Shown in pieces: positions 61,349 to 64,000 of a DNA stretch of 64,000 nucleotides. Both the position numbers and the translations under genes were made by a program. A model generated the notes under the pieces. The model saw only the letters and a list, made by a program, of their open reading frames with translations, was not told the origin of the DNA and did not search any database. Each line of letters begins with the position of its first letter. Position 1 is the stretch's first letter. Source of the stretch: Bryobacterales bacterium (GTDB lineage Bacteria; Acidobacteriota; Terriglobia; Bryobacterales; Bryobacteraceae); contig JAFAQY010000019.1 of the NCBI GenBank assembly GCA_019261985.1, positions 1 to 64,000 on the forward strand, in the 5' to 3' direction.

Positions 61349-62074
61349 CTAGGCTGCGCCGGCCAATTCTTTCAACCTCAACGCATTCTTTACCGCAAAC
61401 CCCTGCTGATCGTTGTCGAAGAACACGTAAGCGGCCTCCGATTTCCATTCGTGCAGCCGGCGAAGCCAAGCGTTCAGAGCATTATCGCTATAACTGCCCT
61501 GGTACTTTCCACGGGGTCCGTGCAAGCGAATATAAATGAAATCGGCCGTCACTTGTAGAGGGGACTGAAATCCGGCGAGATCGAAAATGCAGTACGCCAC
61601 ACTGAATTTCTCCAGCAGCTTATAAATTGCCACTGTGTTCCATGTGGGATCGCGAAACTCGAACGCATAACGATGCGCGCGAGGCAGAGCTTGTAAAAAT
61701 TCGCGCAATCTGTCCTCGTCTATCGCCCAATGCGGCGGGAGCTGAAAGAGCACTGGGCCTAATTTGCGCCCCAGAAGATCGATACGCGAAAAGAAGCGCT
61801 CCAACCCCATCGCCGGATCTTTCAGCTTTTTCATGTGAGTAAGAAAACGGCTACCCTTCACGGCGAAACGGAATTGCGCGGGCGAGCTCTCTTTCCACTG
61901 CGTGACGGCATCTTCTGTCGGCAGCCGGTAAAACGTATTGTTCAGCTCGACGATATCGAAATGCTGCGTGTAGTACTCGAAGCGCTTCGATAGCGGAAGG
62001 TCAGGCGGGTAAAAGGGGCCTTTCCAATGGCCATAATGCCAGCCTGACGTACCAATGTGAATGTCGGTGCTCAA
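61349..62074 (-). CDS. DUF72 family protein
   Basis: A 241-residue TIM-barrel-type protein of the DUF72/YecE family: IGTSGWHYGHWKGPFYP at the start, YTQHFDIVELNNTFYRLPTE, FLLGRKLGPVLFQLPPHW-like LLGRKLGPVLFQLPPHW and the final YVFFDNDQQGFAVKNAL. The activity of the family is not established. It starts with TTG overlapping the lnt stop by 4 bp, so it is in one operon with lnt and lipA. It is convergent with ku, with the stops adjacent. Confidence 0.9.
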   Translation of the reverse strand: MSTDIHIGTSGWHYGHWKGPFYPPDLPLSKRFEYYTQHFDIVELNNTFYRLPTEDAVTQWKESSPAQFRFAVKGSRFLTHMKKLKDPAMGLERFFSRIDLLGRKLGPVLFQLPPHWAIDEDRLREFLQALPRAHRYAFEFRDPTWNTVAIYKLLEKFSVAYCIFDLAGFQSPLQVTADFIYIRLHGPRGKYQGSYSDNALNAWLRRLHEWKSEAAYVFFDNDQQGFAVKNALRLKELAGAA

Positions 62075-63516
62075 ACTCTCTTGAGTATTGGGGTCCTGCT
62101 CCCGGCCGCTGCTGCCGCCAAGCCCACGATAAGGGAACCCCAGGCAAACCAGTCGCCGTGGCGGGTGTAGAAGGTGGAATCGGAGACATAGTTAAATCCC
62201 ATGTCGGCGGCAAGTTCGCGGTAGGGTTCCAGCCGCTCCGCGACCCGGCCCGCGGGATCGATCATGGCCGTAATTCCGTCGTTGGTGGCGCGCAAAATCC
62301 AGCGCCGGTTTTCAGCGGCGCGCATGCGGACCAGCGCCAGATGCTGCTCTCGCGCGGCGCTGCGCCCGAAGTAGCCGTCATTTGAGAGATTCACCAGCAG
62401 CTCGGAGCGGTCGCGCGCGAACTGGCGTACAAAATCCGGGAACGCGGATTCATAGCAAATGAACGACCCCACGCGGTGGCCGCCGGCTTGGAACACCACG
62501 ATGCGATTTCCGGGCACGAAATCGCCCGCCTCCTTGGTGATGCGGTTTACCCAACCGAATGGCGGAGGCACGAATTCGCCGAAGGGGACCAGGTTGACTT
62601 TGTCGTACTCGCCGGCGATGTGTCCGGCCGGATCCACGAGAAACGCGGAGTTCAGGGGAGCCGTGCTCGACGTGTGGCCCACGCCGCCGAACAACAAGTA
62701 AGCATTTGAATGACGGGAGATCTGTCCGACGAAATCCCGGAAATCGGGGCTCTCCGGATAGAACGGCGCGGGCGCCTCCGGCCACACGATCAGCGGCGAT
62801 GGCGAAAGGCGGGAAAGCCCGGCCAAATGGTCTTCTTCGGTTTGAAGCAATGGGACCGTCCACTGCGTCTCGGTGTCGATATTGGGCTGAACCGCTCGAA
62901 CGGATTGTGTTGCCGAAGCGGCTTTGGGCAGAGCGGGCAGGAACGGCAGCACCACCAGCAAGCCGAGCCAGGCGAGTTGCCAACGCGGTCTTCTCATAAT
63001 CACCAATGCGACCGCACAGGCGAGCGCCGCGAAGACGAAGGAGATTCCGTACACGCCGATGTAAGGCGCCAGCCGCGTGGGCAGCGGCATATCGATGCCG
63101 GCGTTGCCCAGATCCAGCCACGCGAAGCCGAATGTGCCGTGCGTCCGCTCAATGCCGGTCCACAGCGCCGCAATCGCCGGTATCGCCCACCACTTCCGGA
63201 TTGCCCAGCCCGCAAGCAACGCAAACAGCGCCATGTGAAGACCTTTGAGAGTCGCAAATAAGAAAAACGAGACCCAACTCAGCCACACATCCAAGCCGCC
63301 GTGCACCGCGAGAACGAATTGAATCCAGTAGCAGACGCCGAACCAAAAAACGAAACCGGCCGCCCAGCCGTAAAGCGCCCGCATTTTCCACGACGCTTCC
63401 CGCGCGGAGGCGATGATGATCGGCGTCAGCGCCACCGGTGCGAGCCAGTTGAAGTTGAACCTCGGGAAAACGGCGATTAGTAGGAGCGCCGAAAGGATCG
63501 ACAGCGCGAAATTCAC
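62071..63516 (-). CDS. lnt: Apolipoprotein N-acyltransferase
   Basis: Lnt attaches the third acyl chain to lipoproteins in the inner membrane. This 481-residue protein has about six N-terminal membrane helices followed by a periplasmic nitrilase-like domain. The catalytic triad is visible: Glu in VWPEAPAP, Lys in YDKVNLVPFGEF and Cys in ICYESAFP. A final membrane helix (~455-473) and a basic end follow. It starts with GTG overlapping the lipA stop and is followed by the DUF72 gene. The presence of Lnt supports a Gram-negative outer-membrane cell plan. Confidence 0.94.
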   Translation of the reverse strand: MNFALSILSALLLIAVFPRFNFNWLAPVALTPIIIASAREASWKMRALYGWAAGFVFWFGVCYWIQFVLAVHGGLDVWLSWVSFFLFATLKGLHMALFALLAGWAIRKWWAIPAIAALWTGIERTHGTFGFAWLDLGNAGIDMPLPTRLAPYIGVYGISFVFAALACAVALVIMRRPRWQLAWLGLLVVLPFLPALPKAASATQSVRAVQPNIDTETQWTVPLLQTEEDHLAGLSRLSPSPLIVWPEAPAPFYPESPDFRDFVGQISRHSNAYLLFGGVGHTSSTAPLNSAFLVDPAGHIAGEYDKVNLVPFGEFVPPPFGWVNRITKEAGDFVPGNRIVVFQAGGHRVGSFICYESAFPDFVRQFARDRSELLVNLSNDGYFGRSAAREQHLALVRMRAAENRRWILRATNDGITAMIDPAGRVAERLEPYRELAADMGFNYVSDSTFYTRHGDWFAWGSLIVGLAAAAAGSRTPILKRV

Positions 63517-64000
63517 AGATGCTGGAGGTCGGCCATATACGAACTACGCACGAAGGGGCCGCTAAACACCAGCTTAAACCCAAGCGACAAACCGAACTCC
63601 CGGAAGGCCTCGAAACGCGCGGGCGCAATAAACTCGCGGACCGGCAGATTGCGGCGTGTGGGCTGAAGATACTGGCCTAGAGTTGCGACGTCTACGCCGG
63701 CGGAGCGAAGATCTCGCAGAAGTTGCTCGACTTCTTCCGGCGATTCACCTAGCCCAAGCATTGCGCCGGATTTCGTTAGAGTTTGCGGACGGTGATGTTT
63801 TGCAAACCGCAGCACGTCGAGAGATCTTTCGTACACAGCTTGCGGTCGCACCGTTTTATAGAGCCGGGGCACTGTCTCGACATTGTGGTTGAAAACATCC
63901 GGGCCGGCCTGAAGGACCCGCGCAATGGCGGTCAGATCGCCGCAAAAGTCCGGAGCCAAAACTTCCAGGCGCGATTCGGGCAACGCGCGGCGAACCTCCA
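63513..64000 (-). CDS. lipA: Lipoyl synthase (C-terminal part, cut by window edge)
   Basis: The 3' half of lipA runs off the right edge with the frame open to position 64000. The visible ~160 residues match LipA: PDVFNHNVETVPRLYKTVRP, TLTKSGAMLGLGESPEEV, LGQYLQPTRRNLPVREF and the terminal GPFVRSSYMAD. The radical SAM CxxxCxxC and N-terminal auxiliary-cluster cysteines lie outside the window. The enzyme inserts two sulfurs into octanoyl groups to make lipoyl cofactor. Its stop overlaps the lnt GTG. Confidence 0.93.
   Translation of the reverse strand, partial: EVRRALPESRLEVLAPDFCGDLTAIARVLQAGPDVFNHNVETVPRLYKTVRPQAVYERSLDVLRFAKHHRPQTLTKSGAMLGLGESPEEVEQLLRDLRSAGVDVATLGQYLQPTRRNLPVREFIAPARFEAFREFGLSLGFKLVFSGPFVRSSYMADLQHL

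Overview
The window is a 64 kb piece of a high-GC chromosome, almost certainly from a soil-type acidobacterium of the Bryobacterales/Solibacter kind. That placement is an inference from gene content: hopanoid head-group genes, PEP-CTERM tails, a relic of the VWFA-related protein family, many secreted orphan proteins and Uma2 endonucleases. No rRNA is present to confirm it. Genes are densely packed, often with 1-4 bp start/stop overlaps and many GTG or TTG starts.

Layout. 0-4 kb: tRNA-Pro, then a phoH-ybeY-CorC/HlyC-era operon (RNA maturation and ribosome assembly). 4-5.3 kb: a BON-domain protein and an M28 peptidase. 5.4-9.6 kb: a hopanoid-tailoring cluster (a secreted LolA-like protein, hpnJ, two four-helix EamA/ArnEF-like half-transporters, hpnI). 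9.6-13.8 kb: Uma2, a methyltransferase, typA and an MBL-fold hydrolase. 13.8-16.4 kb: a decayed island beside tRNA-Lys, bounded by a 47-bp direct repeat of the tRNA 3' part, with an IS66 remnant and antitoxin debris. 16.6-20.6 kb: a PEP-CTERM protein, glgC, an ECF sigma/anti-sigma pair and a stand-alone receiver. 21-25.6 kb: envelope glycosyltransferases (two GT2, one GT39) and an ICMT-like methyltransferase. 25.7-27.5 kb: a Pro/Gln-rich secreted protein and a P1 peptidase.

27.5-31 kb: an Mla-type lipid-transport operon (mlaE-mlaF-mlaD) whose last gene is hpnK, the hopanoid N-acetylglucosamine deacetylase. Together with hpnJ and hpnI this gives the complete BHT-GlcNAc, BHT-glucosamine, BHT-cyclitol-ether tailoring set, split over two loci and physically tied to candidate flipping and trafficking machinery. 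The core hopanoid genes (squalene-hopene cyclase, hpnH, hpnG) are not in the window.

31-36 kb: nucleotidyltransferase relics and secreted orphan proteins, including a FecR-domain protein. 36-40.4 kb: MaoC, a LytTR response regulator and tldD-pmbA. 40.5-46.4 kb: a cytochrome c/PKD protein, a VWA relic, an M16-TPM-nucleotidyltransferase-LemA operon and a VapBC pair. 46.5-52.3 kb: MmgE/PrpD, a ModA-like binding protein, an amidohydrolase, rmuC, YtxH and DUF2007 genes. 52.3-54 kb: decayed mobile or phage-like debris. 54-64 kb: a penicillin-binding protein, an MBL hydrolase, a radical SAM protein, a three-gene secreted-protein operon, Ku, DUF72, lnt and the end of lipA.

A family of paired short palindromes with TTGCCAA or TGCCA cores lies between genes at four loci. 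Similar palindromes occur at two more loci, one of them inside the 3' end of ybeY.
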